NCBI RefSeq assembly: GCF_025118155.1
Contig: NW_026251395.1
Location: 558,001 to 622,000, forward strand
DNA from: Cokeromyces recurvatus
Taxonomy: Eukaryota; Mucoromycota; Mucoromycetes; Mucorales; Mucoraceae
Length of the DNA: 64,000 nucleotides
Reading direction: 5' to 3'
The notes under the pieces are model-generated. The model was given only the letters and a program-made list of their open reading frames with translations. It was not told the origin of the DNA and ran no database searches. Position 1 is the stretch's first letter, and every line of letters starts with the position of its first letter. The translations under genes and the position numbers were made by a program. Below are positions 1 through 9,957 of this stretch, piece after piece.

Positions 1-1
1 A

Positions 2-766
2 GATGAAAAGCAACTTATGGAATCTGAAATACTCGTACATAGAATAACTGAATCATGCAATAATATCCCTTCATTTCACCTCGTCAACATTGCTCAACAC
101 TCTAAAAATAGCAAAGTCTCTCTATGTTTAAAGGAAATCCTCTACCATATATATATACATATATATATTAATTTTAGATTGGGTTCATAGTGTGTTCTAA
201 TTGAAGTTCGAAAAGTGTTCCAAATTAAGTTCAAATTTTGTTCGGATTTAATTGGTGAAATGTTCCTTTTTATTTTCGAAAAAACGTACCACCCAGTTCA
301 AAAAAATACTTGATTTGAGAGTGGAAGCACTGTAACTGTAATGGTCTCTAGAAAAATGTCTAATATTAGTTCACAAAATTTTTTATTTTGTCTAATTTGG
401 AAGTCTGTGATAGTTTCTAGAAAAAAAAAAACGATTTTGTCTAATAAAAAAAATGGACTACATTTTCCAAATATTGACCTTTGGAATAAAAAACCCCCCC
501 CGCCCTTTGGCGTTAGAACGACCATGATGCGACACACTTTTTTTTTAGTATAGCTCCCACAATAGAAGAAGAAGCTTCCATTTTTAGTGGGCTTGAGTGC
601 TTTACGTCATACATATCTGGTATCTGATGCAGACTATGCTCAGATAGGAATTGCAAGCGTTATAGGATCTTTAGCTTTTGTCACTAAAGAGACAAAACAA
701 ACAGGAATCATTCATGAAGTTTCCCAAAAAAAATGGATTAATAATAATACTATTTATATAAAATGA
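2..766 (+). CDS. 3' end of an unidentified protein-coding gene (partial)
   Basis: An open frame runs from the left edge (from base 2) to a TAG at 188-190. It contains a plausible helical stretch (LMESEILVHRITES). A second open stretch follows a good acceptor (CCATTTTTAG, ending at 587) and reads GLSALRHTYLVSDADYAQIG through to a TGA at 764-766. The two could be exons of one gene, with the repeat-like DNA at about 189-538 sitting in the intron between them. I could not find a convincing donor after the first exon, so the join is inferred. The second stretch looks like an alpha-helical repeat protein, but I do not recognise the family. The gene starts outside the window. Confidence 0.35.
189..538. 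repeat. possible degenerate Tc1-type MITE or transposon remnant
   Basis: The left end reads AGTGTGT and the right end ACACACT, which gives a 7-bp terminal inverted repeat about 350 bp apart. The interior is non-coding and has internally repetitive motifs (GTTCTAATTGAAGTTCG, TTCCAAATTAAGTTC) and a C8 run near 494-501. A clear TA target-site duplication is not visible. It interrupts the coding exons of the partial gene. Short terminal repeats are weak evidence, so this is tentative. Confidence 0.25.
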
Positions 767-959
767 AGACTTTGACTTGTATAAAATAATATTTATTAAA
801 CTTAATCATTTTCCTCCTTTTTTTCTTTCCCAAAATAACAAATAAAAATTATGGGATAAGCCATCCTGAAGATACCAGTTTTTCATTATTTTCATTTTTT
901 CTTGATATAAACGCCTGTAATTCAATAGCAATGAATAAAATGTTTATAAAATACTTGAT

Positions 960-1045
960 TTACATTATTACCTTTGGGTTCTTACATGTACTCGTCATAT
1001 ATCCTATTCCCTATGTACAGTATTTAAATTAACCCAAAGAACATG

Positions 1046-1077
<32 letters not shown>

Positions 1078-1309
1078 TGTACGTACCATTGCATCAGTGG
1101 TATGACCATACCAAAACTCTAATCCTAAAAAGAAATAATAAAATGAGCGAAACAAAAGTAGATACACTTGTATATAAACCTACTTGTTTTATTATTTGAT
1201 TTTTGGGACCTCAAAGCTATTATTCCTACTGACTTTTGATCATATATATCCAAGAATGGAGATTCTAATAAAGAAATATAATTTCTAAATGAATAAATAT
1301 TAAATATAA

Positions 1310-1348
<39 letters not shown>

Positions 1349-2593
1349 CACTCTACCCAAAAAGTCTTTAGTTAAAGTATTTGTCATAGCTACTTGGATA
1401 TCATCTTCTTTTAGTAAACGTTGAACGCATTTATACGTAAACATGGTTCGCATAATTTGCTCTCCAGTACCTAGCCATTTTTTATTTATTTAATAATATA
1501 TACGTGAGTTTATGTATAGATAATGTCATCTACCTGTTGTACTACATGCTACGCCAGGTAAATCACCTTTTTCATCTTGAGCCCAACAACCACTGCCATA
1601 AATTGCAGCCTATTATTATTAAGGATAAGAAATTGCGTCCATACTTTGTGTCGTATGATTATTGATTCTAATCATCTTCTTTACCTCACCTACTCTTCCT
1701 GGAAACTTCAATGATATACCACCACTACTAACACCAGCTGCAATATTACCATTAATATCGATTGCAATAGCACCTACAGTATCATGACCTAAAAGATCCG
1801 AGTTTTGAGCTTCCTGATCTTCTAAAAGCATCTGGATATGTTTAAGATATGTCTGATAAGAAGTTGCTAACGATGGGAATTAATAAAATCGTATGATTTT
1901 TTTTCTTTGAAGATAACACTTTAATTTACGTTCAATTAAATCTTCATTGTTTATAATAGAATGACCGCGTAACTTTGCCCATTCTTTCGCACCTTGTCCC
2001 GTCAATAACCTATGCATTTAGTTTAAATATGTATATATGTACATAGAGCTTCTTTTTTTTTTCCATAAATATTTACATAGGCGGTATTCTTCCTAATGAT
2101 AATAGTCCCTTTTCTGCCTCTATGACCATCTGGTAGGCGGTTTTAATTGGATTTTTTATGCCACACACAGCACCTACAGCACCAAAAGTGCCATACTCTC
2201 CTGACATTAAACTTGCATCGCATTCTACTGTACCTGTTAATGTCAAATTAGATCCATAGCCTGCATTAGTTACAGGATTATCCTAAAAGAAAGAAAGAAA
2301 GAAAGAAAAAAAAAGATTAGGTTGTCTATAATTAGTAAAGTGTGTTTATTCATTTTTACTTCTAAATGCTGAATTGCTTTTGTAACTGCTTCAATAGCTG
2401 TACCATTCTCTTGTTTTAATATGCTCATACCAATACGACATGCTCTTTAAACAAAACAAACAATAAAAAAAAAGCGTATATGTGTACTATTAGTGCATGT
2501 CGTTTTGATTCAATCTATTTGAAATTACTTTGAACAAGCAGATCTATATTTTGATTCCTTTGATCGTGATAAAATGCCTTTTATATACGAAAT

Positions 2594-2632
<39 letters not shown>

Positions 2633-2740
2633 CAGTAAGATTAGATTTAAATCAAAATCAAGAATGAAAAGAATAAAAAACACAATCTCTTCATTACCTG
2701 CACCAATATGAACCGCAATGAAGATAGAATCTGTTGACAT
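960..2740 (-). CDS. TASP1: threonine aspartase 1 (taspase-1), asparaginase type 2 / Ntn-hydrolase family
   Basis: Eleven exons join in frame to 334 aa: complement of 960-1010, 1087-1124, 1184-1264, 1357-1470, 1534-1609, 1685-1866, 1930-2009, 2077-2282, 2360-2444, 2529-2577 and 2698-2740. The N-terminal motif (IFIAVHIGAG) and the NAGYGSNL segment are typical of the alpha subunit. The autoprocessing nucleophile lies in GHDTVGAIAID, where the proprotein is cut before the Thr to expose it. Conserved downstream segments include SSGGISLKFPGRVG, IYGSGCWA, TGTGEQIMRT and FWYGHTTDAM. By family knowledge, taspase-1 cleaves after Asp in large nuclear regulators; its fungal substrates are not evident here. 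The protein is shorter than animal taspase-1, mainly in the linker before the Thr. Several introns contain T or A runs of 35 nt or more. Confidence 0.85.
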
Positions 2741-2854
2741 TATTTAAAAGAAAGGAATATGTGTATATTTATAAATATTTATATATTTGTATGTATGAAT
2801 GTATGTGTATTTACAGGTATGGCAGCATACAAAAGTAGCACAGATTTTTTTTTT

Positions 2855-2858
<4 letters not shown>

Positions 2859-2898
<40 letters not shown>
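2859..2898. repeat. 40-nt poly(A) homopolymer
   Basis: An uninterrupted A run lies about 120 bp upstream of the TASP1 start. Comparable runs of 35-43 nt occur at 1312-1348 (T), 2596-2630 (T), 22528-22570 (A), 38781-38823 (T) and 44605-44639 (A), several of them inside introns. Confidence 0.9.
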
Positions 2899-2899
<1 letters not shown>

Positions 2900-3558
2900 G
2901 GGGAGTTTAACTTTTAATTATAAAATAATTTCTGCATGATCTGCAAGTATATAAGACGACGCGATTTAGCAAGAGTATAATAGACGCGTCGAAATATAAT
3001 ATGCATTGACTTGTTGTTGTATATAAAGCTTATTTCTTTATTAAAGTTGTACATAGAAATCACTTTTTTTTTTATATATATATTACAATAAGTTTGTCAG
3101 TTGTTATTGAATGATGCTATTATTAATAGAATTCTTTAATATAGTAACAATCTATATTCATATATATCTTAGATATCATGGCATACTACTACTAAATGAG
3201 ATGTCATATCGAATTGATTACATAATAAAAAACTTTATTTTCCTTATTATCTTGTCAGATGAGAATATTATTTCCTGCAGAAAGAAAACAAACAAACAAA
3301 AGGAAGGGAAGGGAAGAAATTGTCATTCAGTTAAAAATGAAACAATCATAATAAATAGTACACACGCCATATAAATTAAATTTTTTAATTATATTATTTT
3401 ATTTTATGTTGTAATAAGTAAATAATAAACAGTAGTAAATAATAAAAAGTAGTAAATAAGAAGAGAATAGTAATAATAATATAAAATTAAGAAAATAGAA
3501 CAAACAATCTATTTTTCTTTTTCATTTCTTTCTTTCTTTCTTTCTTTCTTTTTTTTCT

Positions 3559-3586
3559 GGGGGGAGGGAGAAGGGGAGGGGAGTGG
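3559..3586 (+). repeat. G-run cluster, candidate G-quadruplex
   Basis: Five G runs of three or more follow each other with 1-4 nt spacers on the + strand (G6, G3, G4, G4, G3), in otherwise AT-rich DNA. The cluster lies about 170 bp past the stop of the minus-strand CaaX flavodoxin gene, so that gene's transcript would carry the C-rich complement. Confidence 0.6.
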
Positions 3587-3759
3587 GAAGAATGTCTTGG
3601 TTTAGATTTAAAGGGAGATGTAAAAAAAAAAAAAATCAAGTTCTTCTCTAATGTACACACATTTTATATATAAATATATGGGTAAAGAAAGAAAGAAAGA
3701 AAGAGAAAGAGAAATGATTGCTTGCTATAAGGAATTATTATGAATTAAAGTAAACTCTG

Positions 3760-5003
3760 TTACATACAGAAACATTTTGATTCTTTCTTTTCTTCCTTCT
3801 TAGGAGTAGGTTTAGATGCTGTTGTAGGCTTAGGTGTGGTTGTGGTTGTTGTAGTAGGTTTATTTTCTTTTTCTGCTGTTGTAATGGATGGTTTCTTTTC
3901 TTCAGTTTTAGGTTTAGATTCGGACTTTGGTTCTTCCTTGTCGACGGGAGTAGGTTCAGCTGTTGCTGCTGTTGTTGTTGTTGTTTCTGCTGCTGCTACA
4001 ACTTCTTCTTTAATAGAAGGTTCTTTTGCATTTACAGTATCATCAACTTCAGTAGATGGCTTAACAACAGGTGCTTCCTCAATCTCAATGTCATCATTTT
4101 CAGAAATTTCTTTATCGACTGTTTCATCGTTTGCTACTTCAACTATTTCATCAGTAGTTTGATCATAAACCATTTCTAAACCACGATGATAAATATTCAA
4201 AAGTTTGGCGAAATTTTCACCTTGAGTTCTAGCAATTTCAAGTTCCTTTTCTGTTGGTTCACGAGATCCATCTCCATTTGCTAGTAATTTAAAAATTGAT
4301 TGATAAGAATTCTTCAAATCAACATGTATATATATATATATATATCAAACTTACCAACTGTACCAGCTCCCCAAGCAGAGCCACCCACCACTTCAGTATT
4401 ATCAAAAAGATTACTATTCGTAAAACCCAAAGGAACATAGTTAAGACCATAATGAGCGAAATAGGTCATTAAAGTATAAGCAGTCGTTTCTTGTCCACCA
4501 TGTTGAGAGGCAGTAGAGAAGAAGGTACCAGCAAACTTACCAGCAAGAGCACCAGTAGCCCAAAGGGCACCAGTAGCATCCAAAAAGGATTTCATTTGAG
4601 CAGGGAAAGTACCAAAACGAGTGGGAACACCTTTTTTTTTTGTTATTATTATCATCAGTCACCACAAAAAAAAATACCAATAATAATAATATATGCATAT
4701 ATACTTTACCAAATAAAAATGCATCTGCTTTAATGAGAGCATCAACTGTAATGATGGGAATATCAGGTTTAGGAGGTGCATGTAATTTTTCGAGAATTTC
4801 TTCGGACAAAGTCTCGGGGACCTGTTATTATTACGAAATTAGAAACTTGCTCGATTTCGTCATGCAAAAATAAATAAATAAATCAATTTTACCTGAAAGA
4901 GTTGAACGGTTACACCCTCTGATTCAAGACCCTTTTGAATATCTTTAGCAATCGTATAGATGTGATGATAAAGAGAATAAATAATAATATAAACAGTAGG
5001 CAT
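3760..5003 (-). CDS. WrbA/Pst2/Ycp4-type flavodoxin-like NAD(P)H:quinone reductase with acidic tail and CaaX box
   Basis: Four exons (complement of 3760-4280, 4355-4630, 4710-4821, 4893-5003) join to 339 aa. Residues 1 to about 200 are a WrbA-type flavodoxin domain: the FMN-binding IIYSLYHHIYT start, PTRFGTFPAQ, GKFAGTFFSTASQHGGQET and the LG...HYGL..VPLG region are all present. Family members reduce quinones by two electrons with NAD(P)H and FMN, which limits oxidative stress. Unusually, about 130 residues of Glu/Thr/Pro/Lys-rich low-complexity sequence follow, ending in KCFCM. The last four residues (CFCM) fit a CaaX prenylation signal, with Met favouring farnesylation. That suggests membrane tethering, as reported for some fungal Ycp4-like proteins. 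It is transcribed away from a closely related paralogue across an 869-bp gap. Confidence 0.88.
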
Positions 5004-5011
5004 CTTTGGGG

Positions 5012-5042
<31 letters not shown>

Positions 5043-5872
5043 AAGTTAAAGGAAAAGAAAGAAGAAGAAAAAAAAAAGGAAAAGAAATGACAAAGTAGCT
5101 CTTTTTTTTTTTTTTCTGCGCTTGAAAAAAAAAATTTGATTATGAAAAGTGTATCTGGTTAAACAATGATAAACTTTTGATTGGCTAAAAATGATCTATA
5201 TTATTCATTGCTTATCAAATTACAAGTCATATTTAACACCTTTCAAATACATATTCTAAAAAAAAAAAGAGGGGCGGAAATAGGAACCTTTTATTCAAAT
5301 TAGAAGGGTCAAAAAGGGACTCGAATTAAATGAAAGAATAAGGAGAGATTATTAAAAATAGGAAGAATTATGTCATATATTTTATTTTATTCTTAATATA
5401 TATATAAAAAAAAAAAGAAAAGTCTTTCATATTAGATTTGGATTAAGAAAAAAAAGGGTAGAGAGAGAGACGCGTACCCCCAAAAAAAAATTAAACGCGA
5501 AAATAAAAGATTATTAATTTTAAAGCATTGCTCTTAATAATACACAGTAGTAGTAGTAGTAAGCAAGCTTAGTCAAATATTAATAATTTAAAGCAGCCAC
5601 GATTATTAATATAGAGTTGCGGAATTTGTATTTGAAATCATGACAAAATAATCGCTAATCAAATTATTGTTACTTAGTTACTACTGTTAATCCATTTTTT
5701 TTTTTTTGTTAATTTAGTTTCCGAAGTATTATTTTTTTTTTCTCTTTCATATAAATATTCTAAACTTTTTTTTTTTAAATCCATTCTTCTCTCCACCTTT
5801 TTTTATTTTCTTTTCTTTTTTTAAAAAAAAAAATAATTGTTATTATTAAATTCTAAATATATCAATTCAATT
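5004..5872. promoter_or_regulatory. bidirectional promoter region between two WrbA-type genes
   Basis: The 869-bp gap separates divergent start codons and must carry both promoters. It is very AT-rich, with abutting T and A runs next to the minus-strand gene (about 5011-5044), a CT-rich/T-rich stretch just before the plus-strand ATG (5696-5820), and a short AGT microsatellite near 5548-5562. I could not identify a specific transcription factor site with confidence. Confidence 0.5.
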
Positions 5873-6487
5873 ATGGCTGCTAAGGTTTACATTATTATTT
5901 ACTCTCTTTACCATCACATCTACACTCTTGCCAAGGAAGTTCAGAAGGGACTTGAAGCCGCTGGTGTAGATGCTAAAATCTTTCAAGTTCCCGAAACACT
6001 CTCTGAAGAGATTTTGACCAAGATGCACGCACCCGCTAAGCCTGATGTTCCAGTGATTACAGTGAAAGATTTGAATGACGCAGATGGTTTCTTGTTTGGT
6101 ATTCCTACTCGTTTCGGTACTATGCCTGCACAAATCAAGGCCTTCTTGGATGCTACAGGTGGTCTCTGGGCCTCTGGTGCTCTTGCTGGTAAGTTTGCTG
6201 GTACCTTCTTCTCTACTGCCTCTCAACATGGTGGACAAGAGACGACTGCATTTACAACCATTACCTATTTCGCTCATCATGGCATGATCTATGTTCCTCT
6301 TGGCTTTAGCTCTCCTCATCTCTTTGATAACTCTGAAGTGGTGGGTGGCTCTGCTTGGGGTGCAGGTACAGTTGCAAATGGTGATGGTAGTCGTCAAGTA
6401 ACTCAAAAGGAACTTGAAATTGCTCATACTCAAGGTGAAAACTTTGGTAAGATCGTCTCTACCTATGTCAATGGTAAGACTGCTTAA
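5873..6487 (+). CDS. WrbA/Pst2-type flavodoxin-like NAD(P)H:quinone reductase, intronless paralogue
   Basis: A single 615-bp open frame encodes 204 aa. I chose the ATG at 5873 (MAAKVYIIIY) because it aligns with the start of the neighbouring paralogue; an upstream in-frame ATG at 5837 adds twelve unconserved residues. The flavodoxin fold motifs are complete: FMN loop SLYHHIYT, PTRFGTMPAQ, FAGTFFSTASQHGGQET, FAHHGMIYVPLG and the terminal GENFGKI helix. Unlike the divergent neighbour it has no introns and no acidic or CaaX tail, so it is probably the soluble form. The coding sequence uses more C and G at third positions than the surrounding genes, as in highly expressed genes. Role: FMN-dependent two-electron quinone reduction in oxidative-stress defence, by family knowledge. 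Confidence 0.92.
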   Translation: MAAKVYIIIYSLYHHIYTLAKEVQKGLEAAGVDAKIFQVPETLSEEILTKMHAPAKPDVPVITVKDLNDADGFLFGIPTRFGTMPAQIKAFLDATGGLWASGALAGKFAGTFFSTASQHGGQETTAFTTITYFAHHGMIYVPLGFSSPHLFDNSEVVGGSAWGAGTVANGDGSRQVTQKELEIAHTQGENFGKIVSTYVNGKTA

Positions 6488-7250
6488 AAACCACCACCAC
6501 CATCACCATCACCATCACCACCTCTACGCCTTTCTTTTCCTTTTTTTTTTATCCTACCTTTCATCATCTTTAATTTCAAGTTATTATCATTTAAATAAAC
6601 CTATTTTAGTATTGTAATATCTAGTAAAACAGAAAAAGGGGAAGTTGACTTTTTGAGAAACATTGAACTCGATATTTAGAGATGTGTTGTAATAGTAAAA
6701 CTAAATAGCTTAGCATGGATTTTTAAAAAAAAACGGAAAAGATAACCCTATTTTTTTATTATTATTGGTTGCTGATGATAGTAATAATAATTAGAAAACA
6801 GCCTATTATTATCTTCATTTTATTAAAAGAAAGAAAAGTGAAAAGTGAAAAAAAAATACATGTTGATTAGGGAAATTTGCATATTATATTATTGGAGAAG
6901 ATGTGTATAGTATTCTAAAACTATCTCTTCGTTTAATATGTATGTTTCACCCACGTATAATCTTCTTCTTTGTTTCAGAAAGAAGATCTGTAAAGATAGT
7001 AACAATTTTTAGAAAAAAAAAATTGCATACATTTTCATAATACAACGAATAAAATAGTATAGCAACAAAGACCGAAGTCAGTTATTAGCTGTTTGTGTAT
7101 GTTATAGAATACTTTTTATTAGGTAATGAAGCGAAAAAATAAGACGAAGAAAATAAATGAAGAAAGAAAGATAAAAGGAGGAAAAAAAGAAAAATATAAA
7201 TATTTGTGGTATATGTATATAAATAATTTCTGTACATTCATATATATAAT
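6488..7250. other. convergent intergenic region
   Basis: This lies between the stop of the + strand flavodoxin gene and the stop of the minus-strand GATA gene, so it should hold both 3' ends. It begins with a CAC/CAT-rich repeat (6493-6522). AATAAA-like signals are visible (for example near 6593). No gene is seen. Confidence 0.6.
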
Positions 7251-9304
7251 TTAAATGGGTTGTTGATGTGCTGCCAAAGTTAATTTAAATGTATTCTTGT
7301 TTAAATCATTCACAGAGGATGAAAAAGAAGGTAATGAAGCTAAATTAGAAGATAGTCTCATATCTTCCATATATTCATATTTAGTATCAAATGTTAAAGG
7401 TTCATCTATAAGCATGATTGGATCCTTTTTCTTATTACGGTTATTTGATATGATAGAAGTAATCATAGTAGATGATCTGTTATTATTATTTGAATTATCG
7501 CATCTTTGGCGTTTTTTAATATTATCAGTCTTCATCGATAACGGTCGCTTTTCATGATGTAATTTCAGACTATTTTTTTTTTTTTCGTTAAATAACCTAA
7601 AGTCATTCTTAATATTAGATACACTTACTATAAACCACATGCATTACATAAAGGTGTTCCATCAACATCACGTCTCCAGAGAGGTGTTGTAGATGTACCA
7701 CAATTCGAACAAATAGGTTGAATTGTATTTTCATTTTCACCTTTCACTTCTTTCTTTGAGGATTGAGGCTTGAAATGTTTAGGTCTAGGTATATTATGTA
7801 ACTTTAAGCTAAAAGAAAGAAAAAAAAAGAATGAATAATGATTAAATGTAATATTTATACCGAATCAAGATGTTTTATAATTTTACTATAAACCACATGC
7901 ATTACAAAGTAATTCATCTCTTGCAGATCTTCTCCAAAGTGGAGTCGTTGTTGTTTGACAGTTACTACAGATTGGAGTCTTTATTCCTTTTTCTTCGATT
8001 TCACAGTTATTATCTTGTTGACTTTTATTAAAAGTGGTAACTGTCTTTTTAAAGGAAGGCATAGATAAAGAAGTAAATGCTATGTTTTTCATCTTTTGAG
8101 AAGAAGGATTTAATGGTGGTGAAGATGCTCTAGATGAAGGTAAAGATTTTGATTGATGACGATAGACTAATTTTGTATCTTTTGTAAAAATCACGTTAGA
8201 ATCTTGTTGTGGTAGACATAAGAAGGAGTTCAGGTTATTATTATTATCTATAGAAGATGACTCTTGCTGATTAACTAAGCATGAAGAAGAAAGAGATAAA
8301 TTACTGTTACTAGTATATGTAAATAGTGAAGATGATGGAGTTATATAGGGTGTATTTGGCGTAGATTGAATAAGGGAGGGAGAGGAAGCAGAAGAAGAAG
8401 TAGTAGTAGAAGAGTATAGATGATTCATAATACCTTGAAGATGCTTAGTATCACTTTGGTTGTCATTGTTTATATGGGATACTTTTACTATTTCTTTTGA
8501 AGAAAATGGAGTCAATAACTTATTTTGTAATGTACTACTAGGAATAGGTGGCATAGTTTCTGCAGAAACATATAAGGCTGACCCTTGAAGCATGTTATTG
8601 GTTGTTTTTGTAGGGCCAGTAGAAAATAAATTTTGTTGAAAAGAAGAAGGAGGAGGAGGAGGAGGAGGTAATGATAAGGATGGTGGTTGCTGAAGGACAT
8701 TATAATTCAAGTGAGTAGAAGGTGAATAAGGTTGCCCTAACCTATTTTCACACTCATTAAAATAATGAATAGGTGAAGTTATATTATTATTGTGAGGAGT
8801 AGTGGTAGTAGTAACAGGCCAAGCTTCATTGATAAGATTATCTAATTGCTGCGAGCTAAGCCTTTCTTCTTCTGTAGTAGGATTTAAATAAGTCTGCATA
8901 TCATCATTGAAAGATTTAAAAATATCATCCAACTCGATAACTTGATCATCTGTTGTATTATATTGATTATGATCTTGAGTTGCGGAAGGATTAAATAAAG
9001 GTAGTATTACTTCTTTTGTTTGTAAGCGTTTATTGCACTTCTTTTTTGCTTCTAATAATTCAGCTTTCTTTTTCTTTGTTGCTTTTATAAAATCGAAATT
9101 ATCTGGTATCTTGAAATTACGAATTAATGTTGTATTATTTGCAAACCATAATCGCCATGATAAGTTTTCTAGTCTAGAACCATTTTCAAGTGCGTCTTTT
9201 ACTTTTGTACATACTTTCCAAGTTTCCGAAAGATCGTCTATAGAGTCATTACCAAATGGTAAAGTATGTAATTCACCTTTTACTTTCAACACAATAGGTG
9301 CCAT
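7251..9304 (-). CDS. GATA-type transcription factor with two zinc fingers and DUF1752-like N-terminus
   Basis: Three exons (complement of 7251-7569, 7629-7808, 7887-9304) join to 638 aa starting MAPIVLK; an ATG five codons upstream is also in frame. Residues about 43-58 ([16 protein letters not shown]) match the DUF1752 motif of AreA/Gat1-like nitrogen regulators. A long Ser/Asn/Pro/Gln-rich disordered region follows, including a poly-Pro run. Two GATA fingers of the C-X2-C-X17-C-X2-C type occur at about 446-470 and 506-530, both with TTPLWRR and CNACGLYLKLH. Each is split by an intron at exactly the same codon position, so the second finger probably arose by exon duplication. Expected role: DNA-binding regulator at GATA sites. 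The two-finger layout resembles fungal iron regulators (SreA/Urbs1), but the N-terminal motif points to nitrogen control, so the physiological role stays open. Confidence 0.85.
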
Positions 9305-9957
9305 TGTGTACATTAACAAAATAAAGATATTTATTTATTTATATTTTTCTCTTGAAAGATTCTTTTTTCTAAAAAAAAAATAAAAAAAAAAATAAAAAAA
9401 AAATAAAGGAAAATAAAAAAAAAAAAAGAAGAGAGGAAAGAAAAGAAATATAATAAAAGTAGTGTATAATAATTTTTAACAATGATAATAAAGCCGCTTT
9501 ACTACAGTAATGCGGAGAAAGAATACAAACGCAAGGGGAGAAAATGAAAAAAAAAATTATTTTATTTAATGCTTGTTGTAATGGTAGTTAGTAGCAATAG
9601 TAGTTAGTAGTGATAGTACTTAGTCAGTTAGTAGTAGTAGTAGTAGTAGTTGTTGTTGTTGTAGTAGTAGTAGTAGCGGTAGTTGTAGTAGTAATTGTAT
9701 TATTGCAATCTATTCCTCCAATCAATTCATACAATTTTATCATAGTAAATTGTAATACATTAGATATAAATAGTGAGACTTTATTCTACAACACTTGAAT
9801 ACGAAGAACTTTAACATGACCATATACACACACCCCATCCTTTTATTTAATTTACCCCTGAAATATGTGTGTTGCTATAAATATATTATGCATGACATGC
9901 ATTTGCGCACAGACAAATCATTAAGTAGATGGATCAATAATAATAGTAAACAAATAT
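9305..9957. other. intergenic region with AGT/TGT microsatellite
   Basis: This is the 5' region of the GATA gene and the 3' region of the uridine kinase gene. It contains A-rich blocks (9370-9430) and a trinucleotide microsatellite of AGT/TTG units at about 9628-9690, which gives a spurious poly-Val open frame. No gene is seen. Confidence 0.6.

Larger units (their letters stand above)
2741..3759. other. intergenic stretch upstream of TASP1 and downstream of the CaaX flavodoxin gene
   Basis: No gene is supported here. It holds a 40-nt A run (2859-2898), tetranucleotide repeats (CTTT near 3526-3550, GAAA near 3686-3705) and a G-run cluster at 3559-3586. A spurious 87-codon frame at 3111-3374 has no recognisable protein features. 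Confidence 0.6.

Noticed and set aside
3836..4162. Plus-strand Val/Ser-rich open frame
   Set aside because: It is the antisense shadow of the acidic Thr-rich tail of the minus-strand flavodoxin gene.
5867..6433. 188-residue minus-strand open frame
   Set aside because: It lies opposite the intronless flavodoxin gene, whose codon bias keeps the reverse strand free of stops. It has no protein features.
9610..9798. Poly-Val frame
   Set aside because: It is a translation of a trinucleotide microsatellite.
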